From NCBI RefSeq assembly GCF_000196235.1, contig NC_008541.1:2046001-2110000 (forward strand): a DNA stretch of 64,000 bases. The letters are read 5' to 3'. The DNA is from Arthrobacter sp. FB24 (GTDB lineage Bacteria > Actinomycetota > Actinomycetes > Actinomycetales > Micrococcaceae). Under the pieces are notes generated by a model. That model saw only the letters and a program-made list of their open reading frames with translations, did not search any database and was not told the DNA's origin. Below are positions 36,537-44,437 of the stretch, in pieces. The first letter of the stretch is position 1; each line of letters opens with the position of its first letter. The translations under genes were made by a program, and so were the position numbers.

Positions 36537-36858
36537 GCTTAAATGTGTGGACATTGTCCCTCAGCTGGTCCCTCTGACTGTGGCCGCGGTGTGTGCCTGG
36601 CGCCGCGGTGGCCTGTTCGGTTGTGTGGGTGGCGGGGTCAGGTTCCTGGCCTGTGGGCCCTCCGCTGCTGGAATCTGGGGTCAGATGCCGTCCTTTCTTG
36701 CCGTCCCGGTAGCCAGCCATTGGCCGTCACTCATTCATGGCGCGGAGTTGTGGTGACGACTTGACGAAGTCGGTTTCTCTTCGACGATCTTCCTCGGATT
36801 ACTGCCTTCTTCGATCCAGGCAGGGCGCGCTCGTCGCCTGTTTGTCCGGCCAAAGGGG

Positions 36859-36877
36859 GCGTGCACATTGTGCACAC
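36859..36877. repeat. Palindrome P3 of module C
   Basis: GCGTGCAC-ATT-GTGCACAC, one base short of perfect; same position relative to the conserved TTTGTCCGGCCAAAGGGGG as in module B. Confidence 0.65.
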
Positions 36878-37110
36878 ATTTGTGCACGGGCGGCCTGTCA
36901 TCCTCATCGTTGTCTCTTCCTCGTGACTCTGCCTTCAGCGTTCATGCAGGTCTCGGTTCCGCATGACTTTGCGGCCCCGATCATAGGTTCTTGTGGGACG
37001 TTCCTGTCATCGGGCACCTCTCGTGGCATATCTGTTGCCGGCGCACGATCCTTCGACAGAGTGAAGGTGTGTGGGAGCCGGACTCTTCTTCGGTCAACCA
37101 GTCATCGCTG

Positions 37111-37510
37111 GTGAATGGCTTTCAATCGGTGCGACGGCATCCGCTGCGCGGTCCGCAGGCGTGTCGGTCAGATGTGTGGGTCGTTCTCATACACGGAGTC
37201 ACCGCTGGGTTTGAGGATCCGGAGTGCAACTTGGGGAACCGGGAGCGGTTCGAAGTTTCGTGAGGAGATACGCGACGCGGGAGCGGAACGAAACTTTGGA
37301 TCGAGTCCGGCGCGGAGCGCCCTGGTTGCGCGGAGGACCGGCCAAGTCTCCGCCTCCTTTCCCTCAGTGGCCAACGGGCCTCACTTGGACCCAAACGGTG
37401 ACCTCAAACGGGACAAAAGATTGACAGCCAACGAAAATAACCGGGGAAATCTGTCCTTTGCCGTCGCGCTAAAGCAGAGTTCAGTCACTCGGTCGGGCGC
37501 GGATTCCTGC
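37111..37510. other. Gap of 400 bases after module C
   Basis: Open frames occur on both strands but none looks like protein or has a ribosome site. Nothing further seen. Confidence 0.45.
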
Positions 37511-38059
37511 CTAGTCCGTGATTCGGTTGCTGAACAACGTCAGTGCCTCTACAACGAAGTCGTGATCATCCTTCTGCGGCAGACCGGAAACTGTCACGGT
37601 GGCCACGTGCCCGGTGCCTTTCACGTATACAGGGAATGCTCCGCCGTGGGGTGCATAGCGTGTCTGGTCGAACCAGCCGTTGTCTTCTATGCTTCCGCCG
37701 CCGAGTCGTCCCTTGAGGCCTACGAGAAGGGATGGTTCGGCGTACCGCTCCGCTGTTTTGCTCTTTTTCTGGACCCAGATTTCGTTGTCAGGGGTGGCCC
37801 CGGGCAGGGAGACGTGGAAGAGTACGTGCTCGTTTCGGCGGATGTCGATGGCGACCGGGAGTTTTCGTTCGGTGGCCATTTCCACTAGCAACAGTCCAAG
37901 GGCGAGGGCGTCGGCCTGGCTGAAGCTGCCCAGCTGTAAAGTGCGGATTTCGCCTTCGATGCGTTCGATCAGCGAGCGTAGGGCGGGGTCGGATTGTTCG
38001 GCCCGGGAGTCCGGATCAAATTCCGGTTCGGTCGGTAGGTCTATGGGTTCGGGGACCAT
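37511..38059 (-). CDS. UPF0303/HbpS-GlcG-like family protein
   Basis: 182 residues. The domain from about residue 25 onward matches the UPF0303 family (YBR137W/GlcG-HbpS fold): LPVAIDIRRNEHVLFHVSLP, a basic KKSKTAERY stretch, then RYAPHGGAFPVYVKGTGHVA and the closing VTVSGLPQKDDHDFVVEAL. The family is often labelled heme-degrading or cofactor-binding, but its real activity is unsettled. It is the last gene of a long minus-strand catabolic run, 64 bases after a LacI regulator, and may share that transcript. An acidic N-terminal extension of about 20 residues is unusual. Confidence 0.8.
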   Translation of the reverse strand: MVPEPIDLPTEPEFDPDSRAEQSDPALRSLIERIEGEIRTLQLGSFSQADALALGLLLVEMATERKLPVAIDIRRNEHVLFHVSLPGATPDNEIWVQKKSKTAERYAEPSLLVGLKGRLGGGSIEDNGWFDQTRYAPHGGAFPVYVKGTGHVATVTVSGLPQKDDHDFVVEALTLFSNRITD

Positions 38060-38123
38060 GAAGGATCATTTCCTGTCTGTTGCTTGTCCGGTGGGTTCCC
38101 GAAGGGGTTCCCGCACGGCGTGC

Positions 38124-39146
38124 TTAGGTCCGGCGCCGCCAGGTCGCCGTGGAGGACCGGATCTTGAGCTGTGGCTGGATGAGAGTCAGTTGCGTGGGAA
38201 TGTCCTCGTTCCCGTCCGCGAGGCGGGTCATTAGCATTTCGGCGCCTTTTGCCCCGATCTCCTGGGGGAATCCGGCAACGGATGTCATGGGAGGAACCTG
38301 GCTTGCGGCGATGCGGGTGTCATCGAAGGATGCCACCGCGAGGTCACGGCCGGGTTCCAGCCCGCGGCGCCGCATCTCGTCGTAGATACCTTGGGCGACC
38401 GCGTCGTTGTACGCAATGATCGCGTCGGGGAGTTTTCCCTGGTCGAAAAGCCGGCCCACTGCGGCCACGCCTCCTTCCGGAGTGATGGGGCTGCGGAACT
38501 CGTCCACGCTCCACACGTCGCAGCCCCTGGGTTCAAGCGACGCCCGAAGACCTTCCTCCCGTTCTGCCAGGGAGGATGCCGTCAGGCCGCCGAGGAATGC
38601 CACGCTTCGGCAGCCCAACGCCGAAAGGTGATCTCCGAGGATCGTTGCCCCCTTGACGTTCTCGCTCCCCACGTAGTCGAAGCCGGCGAACCGGCGTGCG
38701 AGCAATACCACAGGGACGCCGGCGGCATTGACCTGCTTGGCCAGTTTCTCCGGGTCAGTATCTGGTGCCGGGAGCAAAAGAATGCCGTCGACCTGGCGTT
38801 CGATCATTGACGAAATGATTTCGTGCTGGCGGTCCGCGTGGTCGCGGCTGTAGCCGATGAAGATGGTGTAGCCGGCGTCGTGGGCGATCTGGTCGACGGC
38901 CATGGCCAGCTCGGCAAAGTAGGGGTTGATGATCTCTGTGACGATGAGCCCGAGTGTCATGGACCTGCTCTGCCGGAGGTTGGCGGCCTGCCGGTTGTAG
39001 ACGTAGCCGAGCTCGTTCATTGCTTCGCGTACCTTGGCCGCTGTCGCTTCCGGGATGCGGGAGCTGCCCCTAACGACGAGGGAAGCGGTTGAACGTGAGA
39101 CGCCGGCAGCCTTGCTCACGTCTTCGAGGGTGATGCGCGGGGCCAT
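38124..39146 (-). CDS. LacI-family regulator (second regulator of the catabolic locus)
   Basis: 340 residues from the ATG at 39146 (CAGGAA site), not the longer upstream frame. ITLEDVSKAAGVSRSTASLV is the DNA-binding helix pair and YVYNRQAANLRQSRSMTLGL the hinge. The sensor domain has LAVASFDDTRIAASQVPPMT. It is closely similar to the regulator at 49407 over the DNA-binding part (both have SRSTASLV.R.SSRIPEAT and YVYNR.AAN.R.S.SMTLGLIVT), so the two are paralogues probably reading related operators. It lies inside the operon rather than at its head. Confidence 0.9.
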   Translation of the reverse strand: MAPRITLEDVSKAAGVSRSTASLVVRGSSRIPEATAAKVREAMNELGYVYNRQAANLRQSRSMTLGLIVTEIINPYFAELAMAVDQIAHDAGYTIFIGYSRDHADRQHEIISSMIERQVDGILLLPAPDTDPEKLAKQVNAAGVPVVLLARRFAGFDYVGSENVKGATILGDHLSALGCRSVAFLGGLTASSLAEREEGLRASLEPRGCDVWSVDEFRSPITPEGGVAAVGRLFDQGKLPDAIIAYNDAVAQGIYDEMRRRGLEPGRDLAVASFDDTRIAASQVPPMTSVAGFPQEIGAKGAEMLMTRLADGNEDIPTQLTLIQPQLKIRSSTATWRRRT

Positions 39147-39207
39147 GCTGTATTCCTGCCGGTTGGTCGATAGGCGGGGAAGCGGCGCTGCCCGCTTTTC
39201 GACTTTA

Positions 39208-40821
39208 TCAATCCTTTCCTGCGGAGAGCCGTTGGGCGGCCGGGTCGCGGGCCGCGAGAATGGTGTCCGCCACGCGGAGGGCATTGGCTGCGATGGTCAG
39301 CGCCGGGTTGAGTGCCGCCGATGAGGGAAAGAAGGAGCTGTCGACCACCCAGAGGTTGTCCAAGTCATGGGCTCGGCAGTCAGGGGTGAGAACGCTGGTG
39401 GAGGGATCGTGTCCTGCCACGGCTGTTCCGCACTGGTGGGAGTTGGTTTCGATGCCCATGCGCTCGGTGAAGATGGCTGGGTAGCCGGCTTTCCGGACGG
39501 CCTTGCTGATCCGGTGGACCAATTCCTTGTGGGGGCCGAGGTTATTCGGTTTCCACCAGACGTTGATCCTGCCGTTGACAACGCTGATGCCGTTGCTCCG
39601 CCGGGGGAGGTCCTCGGTGGTGAGGTAAATGTCGATGCTGCGGTCCGACATGGCTTTCAGGAGCCAGGTTGGTGCCCAGGGCCTGGCCATCTTGAGCATG
39701 CTGGCACGTAGTTTTCCGAGCATCTGCAGGTTCCCCAAGGGGAACTGGTTGGCGGGTCCGGCTTCGTACCAATCGTTGAGACCCAGGGTTTTCTGCCACA
39801 GCGTCCGGTTGACTTTGAACGGGTTGATGCCGATGAAGAAGGTGCTGTTGTGCACCATGTAGTTCCGGCCCACGAGTCCGGAGGAGTTGGCCAGGCCGCC
39901 AGGAATCTCGGGAGTGGCCGAGTTCAGCAGGAGCGCTGCCGAGTTCACGGCCCCGGCGGCGAGGATGAATTTGTCCGCTTCGATGCGGATGATGCGGTCG
40001 TTCTGCTCGGCGAGGGCCGCGACGACAGTCCGGCCGTCATCACCGGTGAGGAGCCGGATGACTTTGGTATCGGCTAGAAGTTCGACGCCGGCAGCCAGCG
40101 CCGGATTGATGGCGACCTTTTCGGCGTCGGACTTTAACCCGGCTTCGTTCGGCGCACCGTCGCTGGTGGCGCACAGTGCGCGTTTGTCCTGGGTTTCGGC
40201 CTCCAGCCCGTTGGGCATTCGGAACGGATGCAGGCCCTGCCGGCGGAAGGAATCCGCCAGTGACTGGATGGCTGGTTCGTGGTCTAGCGGCGCGTGCGGG
40301 TAAGCCTCTGAGTGCATGGGTTCGGTGGGGTCCTCGCCGATCTGGCCGCGGACCTGGAACAGCTGTTCGGCACGGGTGTAGTACGGTTCGAGGTCTTCGT
40401 AGCTGAAGGGCCAGGCCGGCGAGATTCCGTCCGCGTGCCGGGTTTCCGCGAAGTCGCTGGCGCGGAAACGCGGCAGGCAGGCGCCGTAGACCTTGGTGTT
40501 GCCTCCCACCCAGTAGAAGACGCCCGGTTTGAAGGGTGCCCCGGTGCGGCCGTTGTACCAGGTGTCGGCGTTTTTGTAGCGGCCCTTGAGGTATACCTCG
40601 TCCAGGTCGGAATTTGCCGGTTCAACAGGGAGGCGGTGGCCGCGTTCGATGACCAGGACCTTCGCGCCGGAGTCCTTGAGGGCGTAGGCCATGGTGCCTC
40701 CGCCCATGCCTGATCCGATGATGGCAATGTCAGTCCGGATCACCTCGTCCGGGTGCGCGGCTTGTGCCGGCGCTGCCGGACACGGTGCCTCGTCAATTGA
40801 TTCCCAGGACACAGCAATCAC
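39208..40821 (-). CDS. GMC-family FAD oxidoreductase
   Basis: 537 residues from a GTG at 40821 that overlaps the stop of the upstream GH88 gene (GTGA), indicating coupled translation. The FAD-binding start is IAIIGSGMGGGTMAYALKDS followed by VLVIERG. The C-terminal half has the GMC substrate domain, GIETNSHQCGTAVAG with the active-site histidine region, and SSAALNPALTIAANALRVAD as the flavin-closing motif. No signal peptide. GMC enzymes oxidise alcohols or sugar hydroxyls to carbonyls. In this operon a sugar, uronate or glycoside is the probable substrate. Confidence 0.88.
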   Translation of the reverse strand: MIAVSWESIDEAPCPAAPAQAAHPDEVIRTDIAIIGSGMGGGTMAYALKDSGAKVLVIERGHRLPVEPANSDLDEVYLKGRYKNADTWYNGRTGAPFKPGVFYWVGGNTKVYGACLPRFRASDFAETRHADGISPAWPFSYEDLEPYYTRAEQLFQVRGQIGEDPTEPMHSEAYPHAPLDHEPAIQSLADSFRRQGLHPFRMPNGLEAETQDKRALCATSDGAPNEAGLKSDAEKVAINPALAAGVELLADTKVIRLLTGDDGRTVVAALAEQNDRIIRIEADKFILAAGAVNSAALLLNSATPEIPGGLANSSGLVGRNYMVHNSTFFIGINPFKVNRTLWQKTLGLNDWYEAGPANQFPLGNLQMLGKLRASMLKMARPWAPTWLLKAMSDRSIDIYLTTEDLPRRSNGISVVNGRINVWWKPNNLGPHKELVHRISKAVRKAGYPAIFTERMGIETNSHQCGTAVAGHDPSTSVLTPDCRAHDLDNLWVVDSSFFPSSAALNPALTIAANALRVADTILAARDPAAQRLSAGKD

Positions 40822-42032
40822 CGGCCTCTCTGGGCTTCGGCGTACTGCTGGATCTGGTCCATGGTGTCCAGGAACCAGTAATCGCCCCACATCACCGACT
40901 CGTCGACGCCCAGACCCTTTCCTTCGTGGTAGCTGCCGTGTTTGAGCACGCCCTCCCAGTCCTCGCTCGGCCCGGCCAGGAAATCGTCCTCGGTTAGGCG
41001 GCCGATGATGGCCACCGCGTAATCGGCATAGACCTGCGCTTTGGTGCGGTCCTGGATGAGGCCGGCGAGCTGCCAGAAGCCGCCGGCCGCGGCGGCCGCA
41101 GCCGATGTTTCGTAGGGCCGGACGGGGTTGGGTTCGTCCCAGTCGTTCGGTGGGACGAGACAGTCGCCGGTCTTTTCGAGGTAGAAGTCCGCGGCGGCGA
41201 TGGCGGTTTCGAGGAAGCGCCGTTCGCCGGTGAAGCGGTAGACGGTACCGAAGCCGTAGAGCGCCCAGGCCTGCCCGCGGGCCCAGGATCCGTCGTCGGC
41301 GAAGCCCTGCTGAGTGGTCTGCTTCAGGAAGGAGCCGGTTTCCAGATCGAAAATGCCTTCGTGGGAGGCCGAGCCGTCGCCGCGCATGAGGAACCGGCGG
41401 GTGGTGAGGCAGTGGTCTACGGCTTTGCGGGCCATGTCCTGGTCTCCGGTCTGCTGCGCGGCGTAGAGGGCCATGTGGATGTTCATCATGATGTCGATGA
41501 ACAGGCTGTCGGGCTGGCGGAAGCTGGGCATGTACCGGCCGGCTTCCCGGTAGCGGCTGGCAGTGGTGCGTCCGGCCTCGATGACGACGTCGCGCTTGGT
41601 GGTGTCACCTGTTGCTTCGAACCAACGCCGGAAAGTGGACCAGAACAAGAAGCCCAGGTCGTGGACGGTGTCGTCGCTCTTGCGTTCTTCGATGAGCTCG
41701 GAGTAGTGCTCGGCCGCGCTACGAAAGCGGGCGCGATCGGCCTCGTCGGCCCGGCGGGAAAGCATCCACAGCTGACCCCCAAGGAAGCCTTCGCACCAGT
41801 TGGTCCAGGCTTCGCCGTCGACCACCCATTTGCCTTCCTCTGTGTAGAGCGGGAACCGGTCCGGGTGCCTGATGATCAGTCCGTTCAGTTTCGCCGAGGC
41901 GGTCTTCCATGCCTTGGAGGCGGCATCGGCGAACTCTGCGGGGACTTCGTAGCCTGTCGGCAGCGTGAGGGGCAGCATCGTGGGCAGCACGGCGGGTGCG
42001 TGCGCCGGGGCGGAGGTTGCGGTGGCAGTCAT
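40818..42032 (-). CDS. GH88 unsaturated glucuronyl hydrolase-like enzyme
   Basis: 404 residues. Two ATGs lie six bases apart; the second (42032) has correct spacing to its GAAGGA site. (Alpha/alpha)6 barrel with WCEGFLGGQLWMLSRRADEA near the start, the conserved DDGSWARGQAWALYGFGTVY in the middle and ESVMWGDYWFLDTM at the end. GH88 enzymes hydrate the double bond of 4,5-unsaturated uronic acids left by polysaccharide lyases, releasing a keto-deoxy-uronate. No lyase or KduI/KduD gene is visible, so this one may serve an unusual unsaturated or oxidised glycoside. Confidence 0.85.
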   Translation of the reverse strand: MTATATSAPAHAPAVLPTMLPLTLPTGYEVPAEFADAASKAWKTASAKLNGLIIRHPDRFPLYTEEGKWVVDGEAWTNWCEGFLGGQLWMLSRRADEADRARFRSAAEHYSELIEERKSDDTVHDLGFLFWSTFRRWFEATGDTTKRDVVIEAGRTTASRYREAGRYMPSFRQPDSLFIDIMMNIHMALYAAQQTGDQDMARKAVDHCLTTRRFLMRGDGSASHEGIFDLETGSFLKQTTQQGFADDGSWARGQAWALYGFGTVYRFTGERRFLETAIAAADFYLEKTGDCLVPPNDWDEPNPVRPYETSAAAAAAGGFWQLAGLIQDRTKAQVYADYAVAIIGRLTEDDFLAGPSEDWEGVLKHGSYHEGKGLGVDESVMWGDYWFLDTMDQIQQYAEAQRGR

Positions 42033-42059
42033 GTTCATTCCTTCAAGGGTTTTGGGGTC

Positions 42060-43577
42060 TTAGCGGCGGGGTGCGTCGGGGGCGTCGACCCAGCGGTTTT
42101 CACGGATGCCGACCTGGAGTTGGATGGTTTTCAGTTCGCTGAACTCGGCGAGGGCCTGGCGGCCGAGTTCGCGGCCGATGCCGCTGTGTCCGTAGCCGCC
42201 AAACGGCACTTCGGGGTATCCGTCCATCCAGCGGTTGACCCAGACGGTCCCGGCGCGCAGGTCGCGGGCGGCGGTCAGGGCTTCGTTGATGTCGTTGCTC
42301 CAGATGCCGGCGGACAGGCCGAACGAGGTGGAGTTGGCGATCCCAATGGCCTCCTCCAGGGTGTCGTAGGGCAGCACGGACAGGACGGGCCCGAAGATCT
42401 CGTCGGTGGCAATGGTCATATGGGCGGTGACGTCGGTGAAGACGGTGGGCTGGTAGAAGCGGCCGTTGAGGCCGGTATCGAGCCGGTCACCGCCGGTGAG
42501 CAGGTGCGCGCCGGCGTCGCGGCCTTCGGCCACGTAGCGTTCGACGACGGCGAGCTGGGCGTCGTTGACAAGGGAACCGACGAGGGTCTCGGCCTTGAGC
42601 GGGTCACCGACGCGCATGTGCTGGGCACGCTCGACGACGGCGGATGCGAATTCGTCGGCGATGGAGCGGTGCACGATGAGGCGGCTGCCGGAGTTGCAGC
42701 ACTGGCCGACGTTGAAGTAGCCGCCGAAGACACCGGCGTCGACCGCGGCGGTGAAATCGGCGTTGGCGGTGATGATTTGCGGGTTTTTCCCGCCGAGTTC
42801 GAGTTCGACCTTTTTGAGGTCCCGGCCGGCGGCGGAGGCTATGCCTTTGCCCACGCCGGTGGAGCCGGTGAAGCTGATCATGTCGATTCCGGGGTGTTCG
42901 GCAATGGCCGCGCCCACGACGCGGCCGCCGGTGACGATGTTGACGACGCCGGCCGGGAAACCCGCTTCGCGGATGAGCTGGCCCAGCATGACGGTGGTCG
43001 CTGAGGTGCTTTCGCTGGGTTTGATCACGGCGGTGTTGCCGGCGGCGAGGGCGAACGGCAGTTTTTGGCTGATGATCAGCAGCGGGAAGTTCCAGGGCGT
43101 GATCATGCCGACGACGCCGATGGGCTCGTGGACGACCATTGCCAGGGTGTCCTGGCCGAGGGCGTTGTGGGCATCGCCGTGGGTGTTGCGGGCCAGACTG
43201 GCCGCATACTCCCATAGCTCGGCGGTGCCGGAGACTTCGTTGCGTGACTGGGTGATCGGTTTACCGGTCTCCAGCGTTTCGGCCAGGGACAATGCTTCGG
43301 CGTCGCGGCGGACGAGATCGGCGACCTTCAGGAGCAGCTTGGACCGTTCGGATCCGGTGGACTGGCGCCAGCCGCGGTCGAGGGCTTTTCTGGCGGCAGT
43401 GACGGCACGGTTTACGTCTTCATGCCCGCCCTCCGGGAAGGAGGTGACTTCGACTTCATGCGCCGGGCTCAGTCGGGTGAAGGTCTGGCCGCTTTGTGCC
43501 TGGGCGTCTTCGCCGTCGATGATCATCGGGCGGTAGGTGGGCTCGACATCGTCGAGCGTGTAGCTCTTGGTTTCCAT
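42060..43577 (-). CDS. Aldehyde dehydrogenase (NAD(P)-dependent)
   Basis: 505 residues, AAGGA site before the ATG. Classical ALDH: IGVVGMITPWNFPLLIISQK for cofactor binding, GSTGVGKGI, LELGGKNPQII with the general-base Glu (about 258), and NVGQCCNSGSRLIVH with the catalytic Cys (about 293). It oxidises an aldehyde to its acid. The betaine-/lactaldehyde-like sequence style does not reveal the substrate. Placed between the enoyl-CoA hydratase and GH88 genes, it could act on a sugar-derived aldehyde or an aromatic aldehyde released from an aglycone. Confidence 0.9.
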   Translation of the reverse strand: METKSYTLDDVEPTYRPMIIDGEDAQAQSGQTFTRLSPAHEVEVTSFPEGGHEDVNRAVTAARKALDRGWRQSTGSERSKLLLKVADLVRRDAEALSLAETLETGKPITQSRNEVSGTAELWEYAASLARNTHGDAHNALGQDTLAMVVHEPIGVVGMITPWNFPLLIISQKLPFALAAGNTAVIKPSESTSATTVMLGQLIREAGFPAGVVNIVTGGRVVGAAIAEHPGIDMISFTGSTGVGKGIASAAGRDLKKVELELGGKNPQIITANADFTAAVDAGVFGGYFNVGQCCNSGSRLIVHRSIADEFASAVVERAQHMRVGDPLKAETLVGSLVNDAQLAVVERYVAEGRDAGAHLLTGGDRLDTGLNGRFYQPTVFTDVTAHMTIATDEIFGPVLSVLPYDTLEEAIGIANSTSFGLSAGIWSNDINEALTAARDLRAGTVWVNRWMDGYPEVPFGGYGHSGIGRELGRQALAEFSELKTIQLQVGIRENRWVDAPDAPRR

Positions 43578-43624
43578 CTCAGGTGTCCTTAGAAAAGATG
43601 TTGCGCGAGTTTGGCTGGGCGGTC

Positions 43625-44437
43625 TCAGTTGTCCGTGAAGAGCGCCGGGCGCTTTTCCCGGAATGCTGCGACGCCCTCGGCGAGGTCGTCGGTGGCGGCG
43701 GCGAGGCCGCCTGCCAGGGCTTCCAATACGCGGGACGGGGCTCCATCGGCGGCTGCGTCGATGAGTTGCTTGCCCAGCTGTACCGCCAGTGGTGCTCCGG
43801 CGAGCAGGTCGGCGCTAAGCCTGGCCACCGCGCCCTCCAGTTCGTCTTTGGGGGCGACGGCGGTGGCCAGTCCCCAGGCAAGGGCTTCCTCGCCCGAAAG
43901 CTGCCGGCGGGTCAGGACGAGTTCCTTTGCCCGCGCCCTGCCGACGAGTTCGGTCGCCCGTTCGGTACCGCCCCATCCGGGGACGGTCCCGAGGCCAGTT
44001 TCGGGCAGGGCCACCTTCGCCTCGGCGGCGATGACACGGAAGTCGCAAGCGAGGGCGAGTTCCAGCCCGCCACCGAACGCAAGTCCGTCGACGACGGCGA
44101 TGCTGGGCTGTCGCAGTCCGGCGAGGGCATCCAACGCACCGTGGCCCGTGGCGATCCAGTCCCGCCACATCCCGGCAGCGGACAGGTCTGCGAAATGGTT
44201 GATGTCGGCTCCGACGCAGAAGACCTTCTCACCGCCGGTTCGGACGATTACCAGCCTGGCCGATGAGGCGGCAACTTCCCGGGCGGCACCTGCAAGGTCC
44301 TCGAGGACTCCAAGGGTCAGGGCGTTCAGCTTCGACGACCTGTCGACCAGGATGGTCGCAGTGTGGCCGTCGGCGGAGTAGCCGACAGTGACCTGTCCCG
44401 TGGCTTCCGTGGTGACGGGTGTCGTTTCGGTGCTCAC
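43625..44437 (-). CDS. Enoyl-CoA hydratase/isomerase family protein
   Basis: 270 residues from a GTG that overlaps the stop of the preceding GMC gene (GTGA). Crotonase fold with GGEKVFCVGADINHFADL (first oxyanion strand) and DGLAFGGGLELALACDFRV (second); PETGLGTVPGWGGTERATEL carries the usual catalytic Glu position. Members hydrate enoyl-CoA thioesters or cleave hydroxycinnamoyl-CoA. With the CoA-transferase two genes upstream it forms an acyl-CoA branch of the operon, perhaps for a phenylpropanoid or fatty side chain; this is inference. Confidence 0.88.
   Translation of the reverse strand: MSTETTPVTTEATGQVTVGYSADGHTATILVDRSSKLNALTLGVLEDLAGAAREVAASSARLVIVRTGGEKVFCVGADINHFADLSAAGMWRDWIATGHGALDALAGLRQPSIAVVDGLAFGGGLELALACDFRVIAAEAKVALPETGLGTVPGWGGTERATELVGRARAKELVLTRRQLSGEEALAWGLATAVAPKDELEGAVARLSADLLAGAPLAVQLGKQLIDAAADGAPSRVLEALAGGLAAATDDLAEGVAAFREKRPALFTDN

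Larger units (their letters stand above)
36341..37110. repeat. Repeat module C, uninterrupted copy (noncoding)
   Basis: About 770 bases that carry in order: a left edge shared with module A (AAGCAGCCCGGT...TCGCCGAA), palindrome P1 (36376-36394), the CTTCGGATCGGGTTG segment where modules A and B carry the IS element, the tRNA-like tail, the terminator, a half-palindrome GTGTGGACATTG (36545), long blocks shared with module B, and palindrome P3. Because no IS is inserted here, this copy shows the original layout. Confidence 0.75.

Noticed and set aside
41361..43004. 547-codon open frame on the plus strand
   Set aside because: It is antisense to the GH88 and aldehyde dehydrogenase genes, whose motifs are unambiguous; the Gly/Val-rich composition is a codon shadow.
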